Source: Corynebacterium canis
GTDB taxonomy: Bacteria > Actinomycetota > Actinomycetes > Mycobacteriales > Mycobacteriaceae
Length of the DNA stretch: 64,000 nucleotides
Direction of reading: 5' to 3'
Assembly: GCF_030408595.1 (NCBI RefSeq)
Contig: NZ_CP047080.1
Coordinates: 2,873,353-2,937,352, forward strand
The position numbers and the translations under genes are program-made. The notes under the pieces are model-generated. The model did not search any database and had not been told where the DNA came from. It worked only from the letters and a program-made list of their open reading frames with translations. Below, piece by piece: positions 8,809 through 17,300 of the stretch. Every line of letters starts with the position of its first letter. The stretch's first letter is position 1.

Positions 8809-11112
8809 ATGTTTCTTGCGTGGGGGCGCTTCGCCTACCGCTTTCGTCACATCGTGCCGTTTGTGATTATCGGGCTGATCGTGGCCCTATATCTCCTCGC
8901 CGGCACGAAGCTCGGCGAACGTATGAGCCAGGAAGGCTGGGATGATCCCGGTTCTTCCTCGACGCGTGCTGCGCAAATCGAGCAGGAAGTGTTTGGGCGC
9001 GATAACAGAGGCGATGTGCTGTTATTGGTTACGGCCGAGTCGGTGGATGATCCCGCCACCTACGCGGCCGTGGGCAAGCATTTGCAGTCCTTGCAGGCAG
9101 ATCACCCGGATGAGATAGCCCAGATAGATAGTTATTTCGCCACTCCCACCGGCCGCCTGACCACCGAGGACCGGCGCATGGCCTTTGCCACGATCGGCCT
9201 GAAGGGCGAGGGCGAGGATGTGCTGAAGAATTTCCGCAAGGTGGAGGCGGACCTTACCGACGTTGATTTGCCCGACGGCACCATGATTGAAGTTGCGGGT
9301 TCCACGGCGATTGCCGACGCCCTGGACGAGGGCATGGCGGGCGACATCAAGCGCGCCGAACTATACGCCCTCCCCGCGGTGGCGTTGCTTTTGCTCTTTG
9401 TGTTCGGTTCTTTCGTGGCGTCGACAATGCCGCTGATCGTGGGCGTGCTTTCCATTTTGGGTTCACTGGGGGTGTTATCGCTGCTGGCCACGCAGACGCA
9501 GGTGAATGTGTTTGCGCAATCGGTGGTCACGCTGCTGGGGTTGGGCCTGGCCATCGATTACGGTTTGTTTATGGTGTCCCGCTTCCGCGAGGAATTGGAT
9601 TCCGGGGCGCCGGTGAATAGAGCCGTGGCCACCACCACCGCCACGGCCGGGACCACGGTGGTGTTTTCGGCGGGCATGGTGGCGGTGGCGCTCTCGGGGC
9701 TGTTGCTGTTCCCGCAGGCGTTTTTGAAATCGGTGGCCTATGGCGCGATTAGCGCGGTGGGCTTGGCCGCGCTGCTTTCCATTACTGTTTTGCCCTCGCT
9801 GTTTGGCCTGCTGGGAACGAACATCGATAAGGGCATGATCCGCAAACCGAAGAACCGGAGTTCGGATTGGGAAGACACAATTTGGGCGCGCATCCCCACC
9901 TGGGCGATGAAGCACGCCAAAAAGGTGACCTTCCTGGGCGTGGCGCTGCTGGTGTTTTTGACCCTGCCGCTGTTCGGCGTGAAGTTCGGCGGCATCAATG
10001 AGACGTATCTGCCGCCGTCGAATGAGGTGCGGGTGGCGCAGGAGAAGTTTGATGAGAACTTCCCGATCCGCACCGAACCGATCAAATTGGTCATTACCGG
10101 CGCCGACGAGCAGGGCGTGGTGTCGATCTACCAGCAGGCCAGCGCCATCGAGGGTTTGACCGGCGTGTTTGGCGCCAGCCGCCCCACCAAGGAGGGCACT
10201 ACGGTGCTGTCCACGGGCATTGCGAACCGCGCCGACTATGGCCGCGTGGTCAATGAGCTGCGCAAGATCGAGGCCCCGGACAACGTGACTATTTATATAG
10301 GTGGCACCCCGGCGCTGGAGGTGGAGTCCATCGAGGCGTTATTGAGTACCTTGCCGTGGATGTCGTTATATATTGTTGCGGCGACATTTGTGCTCATGGC
10401 CTTGGTGTTTGGCTCGATAATCCTGCCCGCCAAGGCCGTGATCATGACGATCCTGGGGTTGGGCACCACCCTCGGCGTGCTCACCATGATCTTTGTGGAC
10501 GGCCTCGGCTCGGGCATCCTCGGGTTTACCGCCGGCCCCCTCATGAGCCCGGTGCTGGTGCTTATCATGGCGATCGTGTACGGCCTATCCACGGACTACG
10601 AGGTGTTCCTGGTATCCCGCATGGTGGAATCCAGAAACCGCGGCTCCAGCACGGACACGGCGATTAGGTACGGCACCGCCCACACCGGCGGCATTATCAC
10701 CGCCGCCGCGGTGATCATGATCGTGGTGTGCGGCGCCTTCGGCTTCTCCAATATCGTGATGATGAAGTACATCGCCTTCGGCATGATCGTGGCCTTGTTC
10801 CTCGATGCCACGCTGATCCGCATGTTGCTCGTGCCCGCCGTGATGCACCTGCTGCGTGACGATAACTGGTGGGCACCCGCCCCGATCCAGCGCGCCGCGG
10901 AACTCCTAGGCCACGGCGGCCCGCCCACGGCGCGTGAGGTGAAAGAGGTGCCGATGCCGCGCGCCGTCGATACGCAAGAGGAGTTACCCCTCCACAGCGC
11001 CGCAATCGACGACGATGATACCGCCATGCGCGGTGGCCGCAACTCCCGCGACGATGCCGAACTTATCCCGTTCAGCGTATTAATGGCCCGCCACGGGGAG
11101 GGGAGATCATAG
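8809..11112 (+). CDS. cmpL1: MmpL3/CmpL-type RND transporter of trehalose monomycolate
   Basis: 767 residues with RND/MMPL architecture: TM1 at about residues 15-32, a first periplasmic loop, TM2-6 (about 185-350), TM7 (about 375), a second periplasmic loop, then TM8-12 (about 520-675) and a cytoplasmic tail. The proton-relay regions (GLAIDYGLFMVSRFREEL and YGLSTDYEVFLVSRMVE) contain the Asp-Tyr pairs diagnostic of MmpL3 homologues. It exports trehalose monomycolate from the cytoplasmic to the periplasmic leaflet. The start at 8809 has an excellent ribosome site (GGGAGGAAGG). C. glutamicum has two such pumps; this one corresponds by position to NCgl2769, close to pck and tmaT. The exact paralogue number is inferred. 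Confidence 0.93.
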   Translation: MFLAWGRFAYRFRHIVPFVIIGLIVALYLLAGTKLGERMSQEGWDDPGSSSTRAAQIEQEVFGRDNRGDVLLLVTAESVDDPATYAAVGKHLQSLQADHPDEIAQIDSYFATPTGRLTTEDRRMAFATIGLKGEGEDVLKNFRKVEADLTDVDLPDGTMIEVAGSTAIADALDEGMAGDIKRAELYALPAVALLLLFVFGSFVASTMPLIVGVLSILGSLGVLSLLATQTQVNVFAQSVVTLLGLGLAIDYGLFMVSRFREELDSGAPVNRAVATTTATAGTTVVFSAGMVAVALSGLLLFPQAFLKSVAYGAISAVGLAALLSITVLPSLFGLLGTNIDKGMIRKPKNRSSDWEDTIWARIPTWAMKHAKKVTFLGVALLVFLTLPLFGVKFGGINETYLPPSNEVRVAQEKFDENFPIRTEPIKLVITGADEQGVVSIYQQASAIEGLTGVFGASRPTKEGTTVLSTGIANRADYGRVVNELRKIEAPDNVTIYIGGTPALEVESIEALLSTLPWMSLYIVAATFVLMALVFGSIILPAKAVIMTILGLGTTLGVLTMIFVDGLGSGILGFTAGPLMSPVLVLIMAIVYGLSTDYEVFLVSRMVESRNRGSSTDTAIRYGTAHTGGIITAAAVIMIVVCGAFGFSNIVMMKYIAFGMIVALFLDATLIRMLLVPAVMHLLRDDNWWAPAPIQRAAELLGHGGPPTAREVKEVPMPRAVDTQEELPLHSAAIDDDDTAMRGGRNSRDDAELIPFSVLMARHGEGRS

Positions 11113-11222
11113 CCCGCACCCTGCGCCGCCTGCTGCCGATTATCCTGATCGTCGCCGCACTATGGTTTTTCCGCGGCGAACTCGACCCCGCGGCCGCACT
11201 CGCACATCTGCGCGACGCCGCG

Positions 11223-12122
11223 GTGATGCCCCTGATCCTCGCGGCCCTGTGCGCGGTGGCCTCGCTCGTGGCCATGGCGGAAGTTATGCGCGTCTTGCTC
11301 GCCGCCGGCGGCACCCACGTTACCCTGCGGCAAACCACCGCCCTCACCTTCGCAGCGAACGCGTTTTCTACCAGCTTTCCGGGCGGCGCCGCAATATCCA
11401 CGGTGATGCAATTCCAGGTGATGCGACGGTGGAAAGCCAGCCCCCTGCTGATCTCGTGGTTTATCGTGTTTTCCGGCGCGCTATCCACCATGTGGCTGAT
11501 CGCCCTGAGCGTCGGCGCCGTAACTTTCCAGCCGGGTTCCATGCTGGCACCGCTCGTGGGTTTGGCGGCGTTGGCCGGCGCGATGTGGTGGGCCACCAAT
11601 CACCCCGAGCCGGTGGCGCGCTTCGTTCGCGTCGCCTTACCGCTGGTGCTTCGGGCGGCGCGTCGAGTGATGCTGCGGCTCGGCCCATTGCGGCACCGCG
11701 CGCCCGTGGTCGATGCCAGCGTAGACACCGTAACCACACATATTTACCAATTGGAGGCGGTGCGGCTGACCAAGTCCCGCTTCGGCTGGGCCGCGTGCTG
11801 TTCCCTGTGCAATTGGCTTTTCGACGCCGCGACCCTCGGCCTTACCCTATGGGCCGTCACCGACGTGGCACCTGCGCCGGGCGCCATCCTCTTGACGTTT
11901 ATCACCGCAAAGATCGTCGGCTCGACGAACCTCACGCCGGGTGGGTTGGGGCCGGTCGAGGGGGCGCTGGTAGGCACCCTGATTGCCACCGGGGTGCACA
12001 GCCCAGACGCGTTGGGGGCGGTGATCCTGTATCGCTTGATCTCGCTGGCCATGATCACGGCGCTCGGGTGGGTGGTATATGCGTTCAGCCCATGGCGTTC
12101 CATGGCCGCCCGGGCGGAGTAA
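11223..12122 (+). CDS. YbhN/UPF0104-type flippase-like membrane protein
   Basis: At least 299 residues with about seven or eight hydrophobic helices. The conserved pattern of the lysylphosphatidylglycerol-synthase TM region is present (TFAANAFSTSFPGGAA early, TPGGLGPVEGALVGTLIATG late). It may translocate or bind a lipid in the cytoplasmic membrane. The first standard start is GTG 11223, but the frame is open upstream and encodes a perfect first helix (LLPIILIVAALWFF) beginning only a few bases after the mmpL stop. A purine-rich ribosome-site-like stretch at 11094-11103 precedes an ATA at 11109. The real start may therefore be a non-standard codon near 11109. Probably cotranscribed with the MmpL gene. 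Confidence 0.75.
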   Translation: MMPLILAALCAVASLVAMAEVMRVLLAAGGTHVTLRQTTALTFAANAFSTSFPGGAAISTVMQFQVMRRWKASPLLISWFIVFSGALSTMWLIALSVGAVTFQPGSMLAPLVGLAALAGAMWWATNHPEPVARFVRVALPLVLRAARRVMLRLGPLRHRAPVVDASVDTVTTHIYQLEAVRLTKSRFGWAACCSLCNWLFDAATLGLTLWAVTDVAPAPGAILLTFITAKIVGSTNLTPGGLGPVEGALVGTLIATGVHSPDALGAVILYRLISLAMITALGWVVYAFSPWRSMAARAE

Positions 12123-12132
12123 AGTCCAAGGC

Positions 12133-12471
12133 ATGACACTCGCCCTAGATTTGCTGGCTATCGCGATTTTCGGGCTCCTTGCCAGAGCCGCGCACCAGAC
12201 GCCAGATATGCCCTTTACTTTCCTTGGTTGGTTGGATACCACGTGGCCGTTCGCCCTTGGGGTCCTGCTGGCCCACGCCTTGTTGCGGGTGGCTAGCCTG
12301 CGCCGTGCCGTGGTGGTGTGGCTGACCACCGTGATCGTCGGATTGGGGATTTGGGGCATCCGCCACCAGGCGTTCCCGCATTGGTCGTTTATTATCGTGG
12401 CGTCTTCGATGTCCGCGCTGCTGCTCTTCGGCTGGCGCGGGATTGCCAAATTGATGCGCCGCGCGAAATAG
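12133..12471 (+). CDS. DUF3054 family small membrane protein
   Basis: 112 residues with four predicted helices. The DUF3054 pattern is visible: an LLARAAHQ motif near residue 15, TTWPFALG around residue 38, VVVWLTTVIVGLGI, and the final FIIVASSMSALLLFGWR. The function is unknown. The start at 12133 is 10 bp after the preceding stop, so it is likely the last gene of the trmB-NYN-mmpL run. It is followed by a hairpin at 12474-12506. Confidence 0.75.
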   Translation: MTLALDLLAIAIFGLLARAAHQTPDMPFTFLGWLDTTWPFALGVLLAHALLRVASLRRAVVVWLTTVIVGLGIWGIRHQAFPHWSFIIVASSMSALLLFGWRGIAKLMRRAK

Positions 12472-12473
12472 GA

Positions 12474-12506
12474 AAGCACCCGCACCGGTGTGGGTGGCGG
12501 GTGCTT
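12474..12506. terminator. Bidirectional hairpin terminator
   Basis: AAGCACCCGC (12474-12483) pairs with GCGGGTGCTT (12497-12506) around a 13-nt loop. It lies between the DUF3054 gene (plus) and the small peptide gene (minus) and could stop both transcripts. The U run is short on each side. Confidence 0.55.
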
Positions 12507-12538
12507 ATGCGGACTTATATGGCGTCCGTGGGGGGTTG

Positions 12539-12667
12539 TTACCTGTTCAGAGCCTGCAGAAGGTTGAACCACACGACACCGAGGGTGCCAAACACGTCAC
12601 CGAATACGTCGAGCGCTGCGCTCAGCTGAGTCAAGTCACCCTGGGTAGCAACATCAGTATCTTTCAT
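12539..12667 (-). CDS. 42-residue acidic amphipathic peptide, PorA-like porin candidate
   Basis: A short open frame of 42 residues: M1, K2, then an N-terminal polar stretch, then a helix-prone segment from about L15 to L40 (LSAALDVFGDVFGTLGVVWF is its core). Acidic residues D11, D20 and D24 fall on one face. There is no signal peptide. These are the traits of the tiny corynebacterial porins PorA and PorH (45-57 residues, acidic, no signal), one of which carries an O-mycoloyl group on a Ser near position 15; here S16 is in a comparable place. A good ribosome site (AAGGTGAT) precedes the ATG, the codons are those of highly expressed genes, and a hairpin follows. The position beside accD3-pks13 fits. 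The identity is inference. Confidence 0.6.
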   Translation of the reverse strand: MKDTDVATQGDLTQLSAALDVFGDVFGTLGVVWFNLLQALNR

Positions 12668-12811
12668 GATCACCTTAGTCTCGTGGGAAATTCTTACATT
12701 CGGTTGATCGCTCATTGCGTATCGAGCGTTACCTCACACCAAGAATCTATATTCCACAGGTCCCAGCCGCAACTTAGGGGCCTAGCTGAAAAGGTATAAA
12801 TTCACACAGGG

Positions 12812-14353
12812 TCACATCGGCATAATGGTGTGCTTCTTGGGGATCACGGGCTCGCGCTTGGTCTCCAATTGCCGCAACGCCTGCCGCAGGGCAACGCGGG
12901 TCTGGTTCGGTTCGATCATCGCGTCGATATACCCACGCTCCGCCGCCACATACGGGCTGGTCATGTTTTCATCGTAGAAATCCATAAAGATCTTCTTTAG
13001 GTATTCCCGCTGCTCCGGCGGGGCGGCGGCAAGCTGCCGGCCTTGGATCATCACCGCGGCGGCGGCGGCACCCATCACGGCCACCTGCGCGGTGGGCCAC
13101 GCTAGGTTAATGTCGCCGGTCAGATTCTTGGAACCCATCACGGCGTACGCGCCACCATATGCCTTGCGCACGATCAGCGAGATCTTGGGCACGGTGGCCT
13201 CCACCACGGAAAAGCCAAGCTTGGCACCGCGGTGGATCAGGCCGACCTTTTCCTGCTGCACGCCGGGCAGATAGCCCGGGGTATCCACCACGAAAATCAG
13301 GGGGACATTGTAGGCGTCGCAAATGCGGATAAACCTGGCGGCCTTATCCGCGGCATCCGCATCAATGCAGCCGGCATAAAACAGCGGTTGGTTGGCTACC
13401 ACGCCCACCGAGCGGCCGTCGATACGCGAAAACGCGGTAATGATGTTCGGGGCGTAGTCGGGCTGCACCTCCAGCACATCATCGTTATCAAAAATGCGCG
13501 TAAGCAGGTCCATCATGTCGTAGGCGGTATTAGTGTCATCCAACATGAAATGGTCCAACGCGAGGTCGCGTTCGGTGGGCTCGTCGGACTCCGCCCAAAA
13601 CACCGGACTCGGCTCGTCGCAGGAGGACGGCAGGTGGTCCAACAGGTCGTGGACATAGGCAAAGGCCTCTTCCTCCGACTCCGCCACATAGGACACATTG
13701 CCGTTCAGCGCCTGCTCGTGCGCGCCGCCGAGCTCCGCGGAGGTAATCACCTCGCCGGTCACCTCGCGGATCACGTCGGGGCCGGTCACATACATCTCCG
13801 CCCGGCCCTCCACGGCCACCACAAAGTCCGTGGTCACCGGGGCGTATACGGCGCCACCGGCGGATTTGCCCATCATGATGGAAATCTGCGGGCTGCGGCC
13901 GGACAGCGGCAATTGGCGGCGGGCGATCTCCGAATACATGGCCAGCGAGGTGACGGCGTCCTGAATGCGGGCGCCGCCGGAGTCTTGGATGCCAATGACG
14001 GGGCAGCCGATCTTGATGGCCATATCCATGACCTCGCACACCTTGCGCCCAAAGGTCACGCCGACGGATCCGCCGTACACCGTTTTATCGTGCGCATACA
14101 CCGCCACTGGTCGACCATCTATGCGACCGTAGCCGGTGACCACACCGTCACCGTATGGGGCGTCCGGTTCGTCGGGGGTTCGCCCCAACGCGCCGATTTC
14201 TACGAAGGATCCGGGATCAAGGAGGCGTTCGATGCGCTGGCGCGGGGTGGTGAGGCCGGCAGCATCGCGCTTTGCCCGGGCACGCTCGCTGCCAGGATCT
14301 TGCGCCTTGGCAAGCCTGGCGCGCAAGTCAGCGAGCTTTTCTGCCGTTGTCAT
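12812..14353 (-). CDS. accD3: Acyl-CoA carboxylase beta (carboxyltransferase) subunit AccD3/AccD4
   Basis: 513 residues, typical for biotin-dependent carboxyltransferase beta subunits. The N-terminal crotonase half has GIQDSGGARIQDAV and the oxyanion MMGKSAGGAVYAPV. The C-terminal half has VDTPGYLPGVQQE and KAYGGAYAVMGSKNL. In mycolic-acid synthesis this subunit, with AccA3/AccBC, AccD2/AccD5 and AccE, carboxylates the long acyl-CoA that becomes the alpha branch accepted by Pks13. It starts 3 bp downstream of the pks13 stop, so the two are cotranscribed and probably coupled, the same arrangement as Rv3799c-Rv3800c. Confidence 0.95.
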   Translation of the reverse strand: MTTAEKLADLRARLAKAQDPGSERARAKRDAAGLTTPRQRIERLLDPGSFVEIGALGRTPDEPDAPYGDGVVTGYGRIDGRPVAVYAHDKTVYGGSVGVTFGRKVCEVMDMAIKIGCPVIGIQDSGGARIQDAVTSLAMYSEIARRQLPLSGRSPQISIMMGKSAGGAVYAPVTTDFVVAVEGRAEMYVTGPDVIREVTGEVITSAELGGAHEQALNGNVSYVAESEEEAFAYVHDLLDHLPSSCDEPSPVFWAESDEPTERDLALDHFMLDDTNTAYDMMDLLTRIFDNDDVLEVQPDYAPNIITAFSRIDGRSVGVVANQPLFYAGCIDADAADKAARFIRICDAYNVPLIFVVDTPGYLPGVQQEKVGLIHRGAKLGFSVVEATVPKISLIVRKAYGGAYAVMGSKNLTGDINLAWPTAQVAVMGAAAAAVMIQGRQLAAAPPEQREYLKKIFMDFYDENMTSPYVAAERGYIDAMIEPNQTRVALRQALRQLETKREPVIPKKHTIMPM

Positions 14354-14356
14354 TCC

Positions 14357-17300
14357 TTAGTTTCCTTCTTGACCAGCCTCGATTTCAGTGAGGCGGCGGC
14401 TAAGGTGTGCGCCGACCGTTCCGATCTCAGGCTCGTCCACGATAGCGAGGTGGTCACCTCGAAGCTGGATAATGTCTAACTGTTTCACGATAGCGGACCA
14501 TCCACCGTCAGCGTGAATGCGGGCGTACCGAGGCTCCAGCTCGATCGCACCGTCGTGCATCCGCTCCGCCCGAAACAGCATGACGGGGGCCTCCACATCG
14601 GCCCAGTTCTCCAGCCGCACTCGGTCAAGAATACGATTGTCCACAAAGCTTGCGCGCTGGTGTTCTAACACGCCCGCGGACAGCCCTTCCGTCTGCGTAT
14701 CCGCATTGGCTAGGAACTCGGCCATCATGGTCAGCAGCGCATCCTCGCCCGCGGTTTCCAGCAGCTCGTACGGAACCGGGAAGTCCAGGTTGTAGGTCTT
14801 CTTGGCAAAGGCGGAGTAGCGTTCCCAGCGCGCCCGGGTTTCCTCGGGGGTATCCGGCACGGCCTCGGCGGGCTGCACCGTATCCAGCAAGGCGATCAGG
14901 GCGACATCCACATCGCTGTGCACCAATTGATGCGCAACCTCGTACGCAAGGGCGCCGCCGAAGCTCCAGCCGCCCAGCACCACCGGGTGGCCGTCGGCGT
15001 AGCTGCGGATCTCATCAAGGTAGGCGGCGGCGCGTTCCGCCAGCGTGCCCTCCAACCGCTCCACGCCATAGACCGGTACGTCTTCTGGCAGGCGTCGCAT
15101 GAGCGGCTGGTACACCACGGAGGAACCGCCCGCCGGATGGAACAGGAATACGGCCGGCTTGGTAGATCCTGCGGGGCGGGCGCGCAGCACGCGGATATTG
15201 CCCTCCACCTCGGTCTCTAGGCCTTCGCGCACGATATTGGCCAGCGCCTCCAGCGTCTCCACTTCGCGTACCTGTTCGACGGTAACGGTGATGCCGCCGC
15301 GATCGGTCAGGCGTTCCGCGATGGCCTCCGCATGTTCGTCGCTCAGTTCGGGCAGTTCGGTGGTCACGCCCGCGACGGCGGCCCCAGTGATTCCCGCCCA
15401 GGTGGCAAAGACGAGGCGTTCCGAGGCGTCACGCGGTGCCACACCCACCGCGGCGCTTTTCGACGCCGCCTTCTCCGGCGCCTCCACCTCCGGCTCGCCC
15501 TTGCCCGCAACAAGGTCCTCCACTTGGCGCACCACATCGGCCACGGAGGCGTCTCGCAACGCCTGCACCTGCAGCGGCGGGATTTGGAAATCGTGTTCGA
15601 TGCGGTTCTTGATGCGCATGCCCATCAGGGAATCCAGCCCGAGATCGATCAGCGGCAATTCACCCGGCAGATCGTCGATGTCATAGCCCATGGATTCCGA
15701 AACGATCGAACGCATGCGCTGCTCCACGGTTTCCCCGGAATCGGGGTCCCAGTGCAGCGCCTCGATTTCCACATCAAGCTCGGTAAACCTCGGGGCCGCC
15801 GGCTGCTCCTGCTTCGCCGCCGGAGCCGGAATGCCGCCGCCGATGGCGGCAAAACCCTCCGCCACCAGCGAGGTAGCATCCCCCATCACGCGATGCACCG
15901 TCACGGAAACGCCGCCAAGGCTGCGATGCGCCACCGTGGTGAGGTCGCCGGAAGGCGGCAACGGGGCGTGCTCCTCCACCGCAACAACGTGGGCTTCGGG
16001 CAGGACGGCGACTGCCGCGGCGTCGATAAGCGCCTCAGCGGAAGGCACCTGCTCGGCGAGCGCGCTAAACGCCACGGAACCATCGGGCAGGTTCACGCGA
16101 TGCCCCGGCAAGGACACGTTTTGGGAGGAAGGCCGCGCGGCAGTCCAATACCGCTGGCGCTTCCACGTCACCCCCGGCGTCTCCGCGCGGACCCCGGAGC
16201 CCACCAGCAAATCCAGGTTAATGGGCTGGCCCACCACATACAGCTTGGCCAGCAGGTCACGCAGCGAATCGGAGGGCGAAACCTTGCGCTTAAGCGTATA
16301 CAGCAGCTGCGCGTCGCCCTTGCCCACCGAAAACGCGGTGTTCATCATGCCCATGAGCGCCACCGGGTTCGGGCTGACCTCCACAAGCATGTCGTGGCCG
16401 GCCGCGAACGCCGCCGTCGTGGCCTCAAGGAACCACACGGAACCGCGGGTGCAGCGCAACCAATAATCGGAATCGTGCACCACGGAACCCGCCGGGTACA
16501 CCACGCCCTTATCCACCGAACTAAACAGCGGTATCCGCAACGGTTGGGCTTCGATCCCGGCGGTTTCTGCGGCCAGCTCGCCGAGCAGCGGATCCACGGC
16601 GCTGGTGTGGCCCGCGCCCTTCACATTAAGCAGCCGCGCAAACTTCTGTTCGGCCTCCAGCTTGGCCACCAGCTTCACCACGGCCTCGCGCGGACCGCCG
16701 ATCGTGGTCATGCCCGGGCCCGCGTATACGGCCGGTTCGATGCCCTCGTATTCGGGGTTTTCCGCGATAAACGCGTCGAGGTCGGCGGCGGCGAATTCCA
16801 CCACGGCCATGGCGCCGAGCTGATCCTCCGGCAGGGAGTTTTCGCCCTCGCCCATCAGCCGGGAGCGGTGGCAGGCCACCCGCATGGCGTCCTGCGCGCT
16901 CAGCCCGCCCGCCGCGTACGCCGCGGCGATTTCGCCCATGGACATGCCCAACACGGCCGCCGGGCGGGCGCCAAAGTGTGCGAGCAGGTCGGTGAGCGCG
17001 ATCTGGATCGCGGTGATGCCTACCTGCGCGGTCTCGGTATTGTACGTTTGTTCGTCATCCTCGATGATCTCGAGCAGCGACCAGCCGGATTCCAGCTGGA
17101 TCTCCATATCGAGTTCCGTCAGGCGCTCCCGGAAGAATTTCGAGGTATGCAGCAGCTCCTTGGCCATCTTGCGGTGCTGCGCGCCAAAGCCGGAATACAC
17201 GAACACAGGCCCATGCGCGGGCGGGGCGTCCGCTACCTGAATCCCGGCGCTCTTCTTGCCTTCCGCAACGATACGCAGGCGTTTTATCGCCTCCTCCACG

